A stretch of DNA of 64,000 nucleotides, taken from positions 24,339 through 88,338 of the forward strand of contig JBDKTO010000043.1 of NCBI GenBank assembly GCA_039680175.1. Direction: 5' to 3'. The notes below the pieces were generated by a model, which made no database searches, was not told the DNA's origin, and was given only the letters and a program-made list of their open reading frames with translations. The DNA comes from Veillonellales bacterium. Its GTDB lineage: Bacteria > Bacillota > Negativicutes > JAAYSF01. The translations under genes were made by a program, and so were the position numbers. Shown piece after piece: positions 35,301 to 43,783 of this stretch; positions within the stretch are counted from its first letter, which is position 1; each line of letters opens with the position of its first letter.

Positions 35301-38300
35301 CCAGGCCGATTGCGCCGGCGCCAGCAATATTGCTGCTGCCGTTGACCGCTTCCGCTTCAACATTCACCGACTTAGCCGTAATAGTCGCCGCGGAAATATT
35401 GGCATGCACCCTATTGTCGTTGGTACTATACATAAATTTTTTCAGTCCGAAAAGCGATGCACTGTTAAGCCGCTGTTGTTCACCGGCGTCAAGATTTGAC
35501 ATCGGCTGAATCGTCCCGGGAGTAGAACCGAAAGTATCCAGCTCCGTCAATATCCCGCTGCTGCTGGCGTTATCTTTTTCATCCAGTTGGTTCATCGCCT
35601 CATCCGCAGTGCCGCTGCCAATCAGAATAAGCGAAACCGCACCGCTTAAACCGCCCAGGCCGGCCCCGCCGGATGCCGCCAGAAGGTCAATGTTCCTGGT
35701 ACCGTCGGCCGTTACCGCAAAGGTACCCGGAGTGGTAATATTGCAGTCTTGTACCTCGCTGTCAACCCTGCTTTTGAGTACGACAACATTTACACCGGCG
35801 CCAAGTCCGGCAATGCCGCCCCCGGCCAATAAGCCGGATTTGATGTCGATCTTTACCGTTTCCGCGGCATTTACTGTCACATTACCCATGTCAAAGTCGT
35901 TACTGGTATTGTCAGCCCCGCTGACAGACGAAGCGGCCGCGGTCTTGGCTATATTTTTAACATGATACAGACCGGCCGCGGTATCATTGTTAAGCGATGT
36001 TACGCCGGCCGCGCCGGCCAATCCCACATCGCCGCTGATTGCACCGCCGACAAGTCTGCCGGTAAAATCATTGTTCATATCGGCGTCAACAGTAAGATCG
36101 CCGGCCAAAGCAATCGTCGTGGTAAAATCGGTGACCTCTTCATCGCCCACATACGCCTTGGTCGTATTATTGCCGACACCGACGACAAAGGTCCCGGCGG
36201 CGCTTAACGTCGAACTGAAAGCGCCGGTGCCGGCGATCGCATTAAAACCGCTGTCCGTAGCGGCGTCGACCGACAAACTATTAGCCGCGACCAGCCCCTT
36301 TTGCACATATGCCTGGGTATCGGCATGAAAAATGTTGAGTACCGCCGTGCCGGCGCCGCTAACGCCGCCCCCCGCCAAGCCCGCCACAATGTCAACCGCT
36401 TTTTCCGAACCTGCGGCTTTGACCGTAACGGCCCCTGCCGTTGGTTTTAAGGCCTTGGTGCCGTCGGAGGATGCGCCGGTTAATTTCTGTTCATCCTTGC
36501 TCTCCGCGGCCAGCGCGCCGATTGTGGCGCCGGAAATATAGCTATGGGTCGTCCGCTGCAAATTATTGGTTGATACCGCGCCGGTGGCGGCAACACCCGT
36601 ACCGCCGGCCGCGCCGATAATGAGATTGCCGGCAAAGCTCTGGCTGGAAGCATTGACATAGACCTGCGGCACCGTAAATTCGGCAAGGTTAGTGTCAATT
36701 TTAGCCCCATCGTCAATATAGGCGTTGGTTTTACCGCTCATCACGTTGGTAATCGGCAAAACAGCTGCCCCAACCTCGCCGCTTACCCCCAGGCTGACAG
36801 CATCGGCAATGACTGCCTGATGAGAGACAGCCGCCACCGCCAGCCCCTTAACCGCTGTCGTTTTTTCGCTGAGATCAGGAACATTGGCCAAATTGTCGGC
36901 CTTTATTTTACTGACGTCAATAGCTTCTTGCAGTTCGCCGCTGTTTACATCGAAAGAACCGCCCGTGCCCTTGGCGTCCACCTGGGTACCGCTGCCGCTG
37001 ACATAAGCGTTCGTACTGCCGCCCATATCGTTGACAACCACAGTAAGGCCGGCGCCGACAGCTGTTGCACCAATACCGAGCGCATTGCCGATGACATCCA
37101 CACTGTCGTCATTTTCCGCCAGCACACCGACATTGCCGGCCGCAATAACCTTGGCGCCGCCGCTAATATAGGCGTCCGTTACATTATTCATGATATTGGT
37201 AACAAACGAGCCGGCGGCGCCGACATCCCCGCCTACAGCTTCACCGACAGCTATCGTATTAATCACACCGCCTGATTTGCCGCTAATCTGCAAATCCCAA
37301 ATATTATAGTCCTGGCCGGTATCCCCCTTGATATAAGCATCTGTCGTGTCGGTAATCTTATTAACCGCTACGCCTGCTCCCACGGCAGTCGAGCCAGGTA
37401 CAATCGATATCCCGCCGGCCAAAGAATCAATTTCACCCTGACTGTCGGCCAGTACACTGACGTCGGCTTGGCCGCCGGTAATTACCGACGTGTTAATCGC
37501 AGCGCCGGTCGTATTTTTAATTATATTGGTGGTTAACGAGCCAAAGCCGCCGAAATACTTCGCGCCGCCAATACCTGCCGCCGCTGCCCGTATCGTGGCT
37601 GTGTTATCTCCTTCAACCCCTACGGTGAAGGCGTTATTTAATATGTCGTCCGTTATCTTGGCGGTGGTTTTATTCGCAACTTCATTCCAGGCGGTCGCGG
37701 CGCCGACCGCCACCTTGCCGGCGCCGCCCACCGCGCCTGACAAGGCGTAAATATCCGTATTATCGTCGGCCTTAACGGTTATGTTTTTAGCCGATACCGT
37801 TTTATCTGGTAAATTTTCCGTATCGGAAATTTTTTCCCGTTTGATTTCAGACGACGTGGTATTGGAAATATTATTTAAACTGACAGAACCGTTGACATCG
37901 ACATTTTCCGCGGCGCCGCCAGCAGCGGCTATATTATAAATTTTGCCTTCACTGTCAGCCTGAACCTGCAGATAATCCACGGCCTTATCTTTATTGCTGT
38001 TCGTAAGGCCGGTATTCGTAATATCAGCCGAGGTAGTATTGCTAACGGTATTATATCCCAACGCCAGGCCTGCGGCCGTCCCTTTCGGCACCTTAAGACT
38101 GATGCTGACCTGCCCGGCCCCCGTGGCGATCAAAGCGTCATCCGCAGCATTTACCTTCAATTGATCGGCTGCAATATCCGCATTGCTGATGTCCGCAGTA
38201 GTGTTATTGCCGATATCGCTCCATACCACTGAACCTGCCCCGGCGAAATTGCCCTTAGCCACCCCGACACCGGCAGCCGCATCGGCAAACAGACTGTGTA

Positions 38301-41300
38301 CAGCAGCCGTAACGTTCACCGTGCCGCCGCTGCCGGTGGTAACGGACGATTTGTCAACCCCGGCGGCAAAGGTATTCTTCACCTTATTATACACAATAGA
38401 AGTACCTATATTGCTGCCTGCTCCCTGTCCCACGCCGGCGACTGCAATAATCCTGCCGCCGTCTTTCTTGGCGCTGCCGTTAAGCACTGAATCGCTGTCA
38501 TCATAGTCAAGATAACTGCTGCCGGTGGTATCAACAATTTGCGTTTTAACCGTCTTGCCGTCTTTATCTTTGACCACATTGCCGTTTTCGTCTTTTTCCT
38601 CAATATAGCTATAGTCTTTAACCGATCCTTTCGCTATTTTCTTATCGTAATCATCAACGCCCCGCGTATCATTCGCCAGAATTGTCGCCGTATCAGTGAT
38701 ATTCACCGCTGAATGATTCTGTACTGCGGCCTTGATGGTATTGTGAACATCATTAATGGCAACGCCGCCCATAAAGGCTCCAGATTGTTTTCCGTCGCCG
38801 GCAGTACCTACAGTCAGCCCTAAAGCGGCCGAAACAATTGTCGACGCCGACTGCGCTGTATCTTCAAATTTTGTAAAATTTTCAACCGTACTATTATCCA
38901 CGATTGCTTCCGTCTGATTGCCAACATCGCTATAAGTCAGCGCTGCGCCGATTGTCGCCCTGGAATTGCCTCCCAGCACGGCCGCGCCGCCCGTTCCTGT
39001 CGTGATTTTGTCATAGGCGGTCACCACCGCACTTTTGCCGGACCGGTTGTCGCCGCCGACAGTACTGTTAAGAATTTTAGCCGAAGCAATATCGCCGCTC
39101 TTGTTAAGCGATACTGAAAAACCGCCTTGACCGGACTTGCCCGCTGTCTGACTATTATTGTCCTGAATGCCAATGCCCAGGCCAATGGCAAACTGCTGCC
39201 CGCCGGTCAGCGCCAGCACCTCGGCGCTATCCGCATTTTCAATGGTAGAATTGCTAATATAAGCCTGGGAGCCACGGTCGTCGTCAGCTGAATCATTCAT
39301 CAGATTGAGGGCAATGGCTCCCGCCACACCGGCGGAAAACTTGGCGGATTTGTTACCCTGCTTGGTCAAAGCTCCGCCGCCGCTCCAGGCGCCCAAAAAG
39401 GTGTTGTTGACGGCATTTACCGCCACACCGGCGTTACCAAAATTGAAAACAATCTTCACACCGTCAATATAAGCCTGATTGCTGCTATCTACCGCATTGA
39501 CCGAAGAACTGCCCGCTGCCGCGATACTGAAATTTGGCGCCTGCTGAATATCGCTGCCGCCCGGTTTATCTAATTTCTCCGCGGGAGCAATCTTGGCACC
39601 CAGCGATTGTATCCAGCCTGTTTGCTTCCCGCTTAACCAGTCGGACAGGCTGGCACGCTTACCGTCAACGGATTTTTTGATTTTATCCGACAGGCCGGAC
39701 CCCGGCTTCTTATCCGGGTTATCGCTTGCTGATTCTGCTGCCGCCACGCTGATACTGTGAATAGCGCCCGTTATATCGCTGTCTACATCGACGGCATTGG
39801 CAGAGATTCCATACCCTATAGAATCATAGTCACCGATATGTCCTTTTGCCGCCATTCCCAGCTGCGATCCATCCGCATTGTCGGCATCGTTATCACCGAT
39901 ATACGCCTTCGTATGGTCCGTCACATTATTGACCGCAATGCCAAAACCTACGCCGGTATTGGACGACGAATTAACGGCACCGGCCACATTGATGATGTTT
40001 TCATCTTCATTGGCGGCTACTGTTAACACCCCGGAAGTAATCTTTGTTTCGTCATCCACCGAGGCCTCGCTGGAATCGTTGACCGTCGCCAGAGAAAAAA
40101 CGCCGTTAGCCCCGAAACTGGCGCCGCTGCCGGCCGATGGCGCAATGGAGAGCACGCCGGAATCATTATCAGACTGAACAGTCATGGCGTTGGTACTATT
40201 ATTAACCTTAACCCCTTCGGCAATATACGCCTGGGCTGAATTATCATTATCCATAAGCAAAGTAGTCGCACCGACTGATTTGGAGCCTTCCGTCCCAGTC
40301 GTGCCGAAAAACAGAATGCTGATATTGCCGCCCACATATACCTGGTCCTGCCGGGCTTTAGCCAGGATAGTCAAAGGGCTGTCCCAACTGCATAGAGAAG
40401 TATCGTCTGCCGCATCATATTTGCTGTCCCACTTGCCGCTGCCCGTATCCTTTGCCAAAGTTATTTTGGCGCCCCGTTCCACTACCGCTCTGCTGGTATT
40501 GTCATAATCCGTAATAGCCGCCGCCCCGCACAGGCTATACGTCTTGCTGGCATCCGGCGGCTGAGAATCCGCCACACTGTCGGTGGCCTGAACAAAAACA
40601 TTCATATAGCCTTTGGCCAGTCCCAGATTGCCGTTGGCATGTTTGGCGACGAATTCGGTAAATCCGTCATATGTCAAGTCATCAAGATAAGTTTCATCAT
40701 AAGGTATATAAGCATTGCTCAATAAGCCGAGATGATCAGCCGTGATGTCAGCTTGTTCACCGACAGTGGCGGAAACGTCATGGTCAATATCGGCGTACAG
40801 CACGGCGGCATTGATATTGACAAGCCCCGCATCCGTGCTGTTCTTGCCGTCAATGGAACTATCGGCCTGCAGCCGCTGGTACGCATCCGAAACCTTGGAA
40901 AGAACGGTCACATCCTTGGCTTGGATTACAGCCTTCTTACCGATAGAAGCATTGGCGGTATGGTTTTGTTCAATATAGTTGACACATCCGGCCACATCCA
41001 GATGTTTTCCCACTTTTTCCAAAATATTGGGAATCGTTTTAACCTTGCCGGATATTTTCTGATTCAGGCCCCCGATCCCCTGAACCGCTTTGGCACCTCT
41101 TACAATAAGTCCGCTGATTGCGTCACTGCCGACCGCGGTGCTGGCGGAATTGGAATTTGTCTTTATATTATCGTTGGCATCCACAATTAAATTAGGCTTG
41201 TTTGCTGCATTATCTTCTTTTAAATCAGCGTTATAAGCAGCATTTACCTTGGTATCCACATTGCTGACATTGACCGCTATCCCGAAAGAACCTTTATCCA

Positions 41301-43479
41301 GAGCCATGACCGTTGAACTTGTGGAGATATTGTTGGTGTTATCGGCCGTAACGCTGACATTTTTGCCGGCCTTAATAACTGCCCCCCGATCCACCCCCGC
41401 TGTCGTATCGACATTCATTTTCGATACGACCACCGAGACCCCCAGGCCCTGATCCTTACTCATCTGTATAATATTAGCCTTAAGCGTGGCCTCGTTTTGC
41501 GCCCCTATCCGTACATTACTGCCGGAAACAGCCGCCCCGCTTTCTACCTTGGCCGCGGCTGTGGAATTCAGTTCCGCATACATGCCGGCAAAGTTAAAAG
41601 TATCATTAACACTACCCGTAATCAACGGCAGCTGATAAACGGCTATTTCATTCTTGGCGGTACTCTTAGCGGAAATATCCGCCGTATCGGCTGCCGTAAT
41701 GGTGACCCCGCTGCCGATTGTGACAGCAGCCTCGCTGTCCACTTTGGCGCCGGCGCCATCAATTCCCAAAACAGAAATTGCTTGACCGCCAATCGTTTCC
41801 GCCAGACCCAGGCCGGAAAAAGAAGAATAGGATGAAGCGGCCTCAGCTGTAACCGTCACATTATTTCCCTGTATATTCACCGTATTCGTGTCCGTACCGC
41901 CAATCGTAATCCCGGCCTTCGCCGAAGGCGCAGCTGAAGTTTTTCCGCCGTCTGAAGCAGCTTTGATAGTCACATTCCCGGCTTTATAATCGCCGCTGGC
42001 CTGGGCATAGATTTTGGTACCTTCCTTAATATTTATCTGTGGAGCGTCAATCGTTACCGCGCCCGAATCGCCGGTAGACGCGGCCGCTTCAATATTGCTG
42101 CGGTTCCGATCGCCTGCCGCTACCTGACGGGTGGAAATGACCACATCGGTAAGGGTAATGGAGTCTGTGGCCGTAATTTCATAGTTTGTCCCGTCAGTAC
42201 CATAAACATCATTGCCGCTGCCGCTCCAATCAATTTCAGCAGGGTCAATCAAAACGCTGCCGGTTTTGCCGTGCTGAGCTCCGGCCTTAAAGTTTCCCCC
42301 CTGAATGTCCACCCGTTGGCTGCCGCTGAATTCGATGGCCCCGCCATCGCCTGAAGTACCGGCACTGGCGTCAACCATGGCATTTTTTTGTATATATGCG
42401 TTCTTTTCCGCTGCAATCCTGACGTTACCGCCGCCGGAATTTGCCTTGTTTCCTTTGACAGATACTACCGCACCCTCCGTCAAAGTAATATCATTGCCAG
42501 CCTTAAGGTCAATCGCGCCGCCTTTTTGGTTCGCTGCCCCCTCATTGACGATTTTGCCGCTGTTGACAATATCTTTATCAGCCACAATTTCAATCGTCCC
42601 GCCGTCAACAGCAATTTTTGTGCCGCCGGTAAGACCGTTATCATTGACCAAATCGCTGAAATCAGGTTTGGCAGCCGTAAAGCTGGCCCCTGACCTGATA
42701 ATGCCTGCATTGCTGAAATCAGTGGCACGAACCGAAATACCATTAGCTGCATTAATTTTACCCTGTACCACAATACTGCCATCGGCAGAAAGCGGTACTG
42801 TTTTAGCCCAATCATCAGGTTTGAAATTTGACCAGTAGGCACTGGTTCCAGCCTGTCCATTCAGTGTATTGTTTAAAAAATCATCTATTTTACTTTGCGA
42901 AGGAGTTGCCGCCGTAAGTGTTCCCACATTAATTACGCCGGTTTTTCCCACCATGATTCCATAAGGATTCAGCAAAAATACATTGCCGCCGATTTTGCCG
43001 TTTTTTATGCCGTTTAACATACCATCAATATTGGAACCATGACCGCCGCTGACATAGTTTAATAAATTAGCCGCCGTTATCGTGCCATTGCTATTCGAAA
43101 AATGCAGATTTACAATGTCGCCGCTGGCTACATTGAAGTCTTTAAATGAATTGAAGGCATTCTTGCCCCGGAAGGTATCTGTATGTATATCCGTAACATT
43201 ACCATTGACATCTACCTTTGTAGCCGTTCTGTTATCTAGCGTGATATTGCTGGCGGCATAAGCGTCCTGCAGGCCAAGCCCTCCTAAAAACTGCAGCGCA
43301 ACGATACTGGCAGCAACTTGTTTGGCAAGATTTCTGCGCCGTCTTAAGCAATCATAAGCGATTGCCTTTGGCTTGTTCTTTTTTTGCGCCGCACGCCTTA
43401 AATTAAACTGGGCCGTACTCTGCCAGGATGGCTTTTCATAACCCCAGGCACGCCGCCATGTTCTTTGCATACTTGCCAT
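29386..43479 (-). CDS. Giant TpsA exoprotein (filamentous haemagglutinin / LktA-like adhesin), 4697 aa
   Basis: One uninterrupted 14.1-kb frame. The first 75 residues are an extended signal peptide (basic start, RRRRNLAKQVAASIVALQFL, cleavage near AYA-AS). The TPS domain follows (about 76-330) with the haemagglutination motif NPYGIMVGKTGVINVGTL. The rest is a long right-handed beta-helix of imperfect Ala/Gly/Val/Asn/Thr repeats of about 60-80 residues, alternating patterns such as GAAVLPITNVMSGKTNAYID, typical of LktA-like adhesins. I see no toxin domain or anchor at the C-terminus, which ends DTDIEIVNNQ. The start follows GAGGAGG. TpsB lies 83 bases downstream, so tpsA-tpsB is one operon. 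It is probably a surface adhesin. Confidence 0.93.
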   Translation of the reverse strand: MASMQRTWRRAWGYEKPSWQSTAQFNLRRAAQKKNKPKAIAYDCLRRRRNLAKQVAASIVALQFLGGLGLQDAYAASNITLDNRTATKVDVNGNVTDIHTDTFRGKNAFNSFKDFNVASGDIVNLHFSNSNGTITAANLLNYVSGGHGSNIDGMLNGIKNGKIGGNVFLLNPYGIMVGKTGVINVGTLTAATPSQSKIDDFLNNTLNGQAGTSAYWSNFKPDDWAKTVPLSADGSIVVQGKINAANGISVRATDFSNAGIIRSGASFTAAKPDFSDLVNDNGLTGGTKIAVDGGTIEIVADKDIVNSGKIVNEGAANQKGGAIDLKAGNDITLTEGAVVSVKGNKANSGGGNVRIAAEKNAYIQKNAMVDASAGTSGDGGAIEFSGSQRVDIQGGNFKAGAQHGKTGSVLIDPAEIDWSGSGNDVYGTDGTNYEITATDSITLTDVVISTRQVAAGDRNRSNIEAAASTGDSGAVTIDAPQINIKEGTKIYAQASGDYKAGNVTIKAASDGGKTSAAPSAKAGITIGGTDTNTVNIQGNNVTVTAEAASSYSSFSGLGLAETIGGQAISVLGIDGAGAKVDSEAAVTIGSGVTITAADTADISAKSTAKNEIAVYQLPLITGSVNDTFNFAGMYAELNSTAAAKVESGAAVSGSNVRIGAQNEATLKANIIQMSKDQGLGVSVVVSKMNVDTTAGVDRGAVIKAGKNVSVTADNTNNISTSSTVMALDKGSFGIAVNVSNVDTKVNAAYNADLKEDNAANKPNLIVDANDNIKTNSNSASTAVGSDAISGLIVRGAKAVQGIGGLNQKISGKVKTIPNILEKVGKHLDVAGCVNYIEQNHTANASIGKKAVIQAKDVTVLSKVSDAYQRLQADSSIDGKNSTDAGLVNINAAVLYADIDHDVSATVGEQADITADHLGLLSNAYIPYDETYLDDLTYDGFTEFVAKHANGNLGLAKGYMNVFVQATDSVADSQPPDASKTYSLCGAAAITDYDNTSRAVVERGAKITLAKDTGSGKWDSKYDAADDTSLCSWDSPLTILAKARQDQVYVGGNISILFFGTTGTEGSKSVGATTLLMDNDNSAQAYIAEGVKVNNSTNAMTVQSDNDSGVLSIAPSAGSGASFGANGVFSLATVNDSSEASVDDETKITSGVLTVAANEDENIINVAGAVNSSSNTGVGFGIAVNNVTDHTKAYIGDNDADNADGSQLGMAAKGHIGDYDSIGYGISANAVDVDSDITGAIHSISVAAAESASDNPDKKPGSGLSDKIKKSVDGKRASLSDWLSGKQTGWIQSLGAKIAPAEKLDKPGGSDIQQAPNFSIAAAGSSSVNAVDSSNQAYIDGVKIVFNFGNAGVAVNAVNNTFLGAWSGGGALTKQGNKSAKFSAGVAGAIALNLMNDSADDDRGSQAYISNSTIENADSAEVLALTGGQQFAIGLGIGIQDNNSQTAGKSGQGGFSVSLNKSGDIASAKILNSTVGGDNRSGKSAVVTAYDKITTGTGGAAVLGGNSRATIGAALTYSDVGNQTEAIVDNSTVENFTKFEDTAQSASTIVSAALGLTVGTAGDGKQSGAFMGGVAINDVHNTIKAAVQNHSAVNITDTATILANDTRGVDDYDKKIAKGSVKDYSYIEEKDENGNVVKDKDGKTVKTQIVDTTGSSYLDYDDSDSVLNGSAKKDGGRIIAVAGVGQGAGSNIGTSIVYNKVKNTFAAGVDKSSVTTGSGGTVNVTAAVHSLFADAAAGVGVAKGNFAGAGSVVWSDIGNNTTADISNADIAADQLKVNAADDALIATGAGQVSISLKVPKGTAAGLALGYNTVSNTTSADITNTGLTNSNKDKAVDYLQVQADSEGKIYNIAAAGGAAENVDVNGSVSLNNISNTTSSEIKREKISDTENLPDKTVSAKNITVKADDNTDIYALSGAVGGAGKVAVGAATAWNEVANKTTAKITDDILNNAFTVGVEGDNTATIRAAAAGIGGAKYFGGFGSLTTNIIKNTTGAAINTSVITGGQADVSVLADSQGEIDSLAGGISIVPGSTAVGAGVAVNKITDTTDAYIKGDTGQDYNIWDLQISGKSGGVINTIAVGEAVGGDVGAAGSFVTNIMNNVTDAYISGGAKVIAAGNVGVLAENDDSVDVIGNALGIGATAVGAGLTVVVNDMGGSTNAYVSGSGTQVDAKGTGGSFDVNSGELQEAIDVSKIKADNLANVPDLSEKTTAVKGLAVAAVSHQAVIADAVSLGVSGEVGAAVLPITNVMSGKTNAYIDDGAKIDTNLAEFTVPQVYVNASSQSFAGNLIIGAAGGTGVAATGAVSTNNLQRTTHSYISGATIGALAAESKDEQKLTGASSDGTKALKPTAGAVTVKAAGSEKAVDIVAGLAGGGVSGAGTAVLNIFHADTQAYVQKGLVAANSLSVDAATDSGFNAIAGTGAFSSTLSAAGTFVVGVGNNTTKAYVGDEEVTDFTTTIALAGDLTVDADMNNDFTGRLVGGAISGDVGLAGAAGVTSLNNDTAAGLYHVKNIAKTAAASSVSGADNTSNDFDMGNVTVNAAETVKIDIKSGLLAGGGIAGLGAGVNVVVLKSRVDSEVQDCNITTPGTFAVTADGTRNIDLLAASGGAGLGGLSGAVSLILIGSGTADEAMNQLDEKDNASSSGILTELDTFGSTPGTIQPMSNLDAGEQQRLNSASLFGLKKFMYSTNDNRVHANISAATITAKSVNVEAEAVNGSSNIAGAGAIGLGGVGGAVGYTRIYDNVAAVIDTSTVTSPDVEVDAAEKDGKNPAAQIKSYAGTLGFVGLGAAVADAHVINTVTASAGGTFTGNDSTDSKVSVTATDTGTVSTEGWGASGGAAVAGAVISNAYREDGVTASVSASSVFQKYQQLDIEAKSAPLSDKDKLVSAAATGTAGGLLAAGYGAQSVAHNTTKVLAQTGTDVTLPAGNVSILATNNSAQQADATGAAGIGLFAASGAVADAFTDGMSTMALLGDRAVMLTDTGLLTIAADATDDNEAKAVAGAYGVAAGNAAVTDINGDSVTFTGIGKNARITAGAIVIDAEHSHKYFGRADSTNASVVGGSGAAVTNDLASRVNTEIGSGTTLTSRGTITQTAVNSFGTAQSGKSVSAGGGGVLNAAAAVSKTTISGTAVSALDDDVALTSGTDPFLVPGRITIVADSILNVTDEVVLKTGGLLAAGAGTNSKIKATLKNDVKTGKNDQLTSLGNIDIGSYTSALAAAASEVSTWGTAAVGVAKASTDLTTDQEVTIADNSSILAFGNVNITAGSAPDGSDSTFVQGTANAEGYVSGVIAIPAVDADAKVASNASLAIGKGAAIKSGENTVIGAYYGDAEAAADGTGHGYQLGFIAVTQSNSDKSTSKSAKVTQKGDISAGIYHNLQITIDKDGKLSKNSDSADVSWDYEPQYDLKSYITTHYDAATANVLLSGMKGNAPTYILGPMFAAGGTIKVNADTFDEDGTGSLTSYGAPKIEIENNSNDTLIMGAMEIPNQPGAEVIFTGAAGSSKYHGTVKTVGLDAAGKERSPQIIVENTSKDTTQAPGILLAGDVENLGGSISIINNSGCVGQAASVLGETVTIVAPQGSFVVSLPDGYYSSGGENPYSRWENSMIWPGGDPAVDGTPSADGAIVYVANYAFNRDGSCKTNTDLMEELLSQFGKSREVSYVFLGKGLAGVGKVDFTTKKEAKSISPVGDAYSIATGKKRNKYDNMWFPVIPVKDLTKTVQSYPDAGASSSSTPKGIEAQNVLINAKYIDINSTISAGNADPDWSLVLSSVVGGILKTWRKDGEHGTMDIYPGLGYTVNRGDSLISAKYDFDRNKIILQDNLSASGSNASIILNGAVISTNTMGKLQVNCGQGEVTVKNETGIPLEIQSVNTGNTTSATGSVVINDSLTNTQKLYYYVPGTGMSVYSGAYARDMNKLANINNLDGLTKISSGSSSSAAFNPYGGIAWQWQREAMLTRDVSYGSEFKIGNWTFSYPGGQPNDPWYYVVQPQKAIGALPGSYHGGGLSTNPQGHLIVRAKDAPAFQQEITADYDCYEGREIVTYHSSYGLKHTTDWSYYFPTAASITMTMTAKADNPIAIGFSGKTRGVVNVTSNAPVTLAGKITNPSGDTTVTVSSGGIRETAAAAVLTHNLTLNSPDRGIGSAAQPFAAALTNGGELLVNAGSDGVYLNLDFGAVIDQVSAVTSTSKNGTLVNDYGDVVINAAGSLTANQDYKTNIQAGNITLNTTAGSVGSGISPLAIGTHETKLANGGTADGIANISAPDDIGIRETNGDLLIGQIKSTSGGSVYIDVPDGTLYNADGQIAGQSLPADQAEQLWKNLGLRAEDGAETGQPTDTSVVNFQNVVNRYYHQYWKLRGYGSVSDGVLTLSDAGIAALKPAASQALNTAVPTNEQIQVYANGLFQTARTYLGIAEAGGLPDSSGEASVKPVNVENVLTAYDGNFAYTASAEQRAKLTANAVWTENALTGAISCEALQASSGTQVSRIVPNIVGRNVTITAGRNVGRDSSSMFITLTDLKNGLTQEQKAALVLAKSPGDILGVAANKDGRTVTFSFTMENGQLKVPDTIAAQGFSLTGFQLTHKSPVYVDADRNLSALSGGQSGSVYLQETDNSRKELLARISDLAEDELTYSAHSMTAGNKNNWFNFYQLKGSDLSHELTNNLTLISGIDGIVMRNVPQVYIADDLSLVSVGKDTDIEIVNNQ

Positions 43480-43701
43480 TATCTTTCCTCCTCATAAAAC
43501 TTTCCCTGCCAACTATCGTAAAAGAGTGTGCTTCACTCTATCCACTGGTAAAATCATGCCGCATATACCAAAAACGATTAGCACCGATGGACTGAACAGC
43601 AAAACCAAAAACGCCGGTTTGCACTTTGTTATCTAAAAGGGTAACGCCGGAAAAAGATGTGTCCGACGTTTTATATGGGGGCTAACCTCTAAAAATAGCT
43701 A
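43480..43701 (-). other. Leader region of tpsA, about 200 nt, unassigned
   Basis: Between the tpsA ribosome site and the upstream terminator there is a leader with a short hairpin (AGAGTG/CACTCT, 43520-43540 area, followed by TTTTA on the minus strand) and an imperfect G/C inverted repeat (GTCGGA/TCCGGC, near 43640-43665). I could not identify a promoter or a known riboswitch. Confidence 0.4.
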
Positions 43702-43747
43702 TAAAAAGACCGAATTACCTTAATTATAAAGTAATTCGGTCTTTTTA
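43702..43747 (-). terminator. Bidirectional terminator between the LuxR-type regulator and tpsA
   Basis: AAAAAGACCGAATTAC pairs with GTAATTCGGTCTTTTT across about 12 bases. A and T runs on both flanks allow termination in either direction. It lies 37 bases after the regulator stop. Confidence 0.9.
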
Positions 43748-43783
43748 TATACTATACGAAAGTATATTCTTTCCCATTTTATT

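Noticed and set aside
29386..43479. CRISPR array or tandem DNA repeats within the repetitive 14-kb region
   Set aside because: The repeats are imperfect and periodic at the protein level in one intact frame; no constant repeat with unique spacers was seen here or elsewhere in the window.
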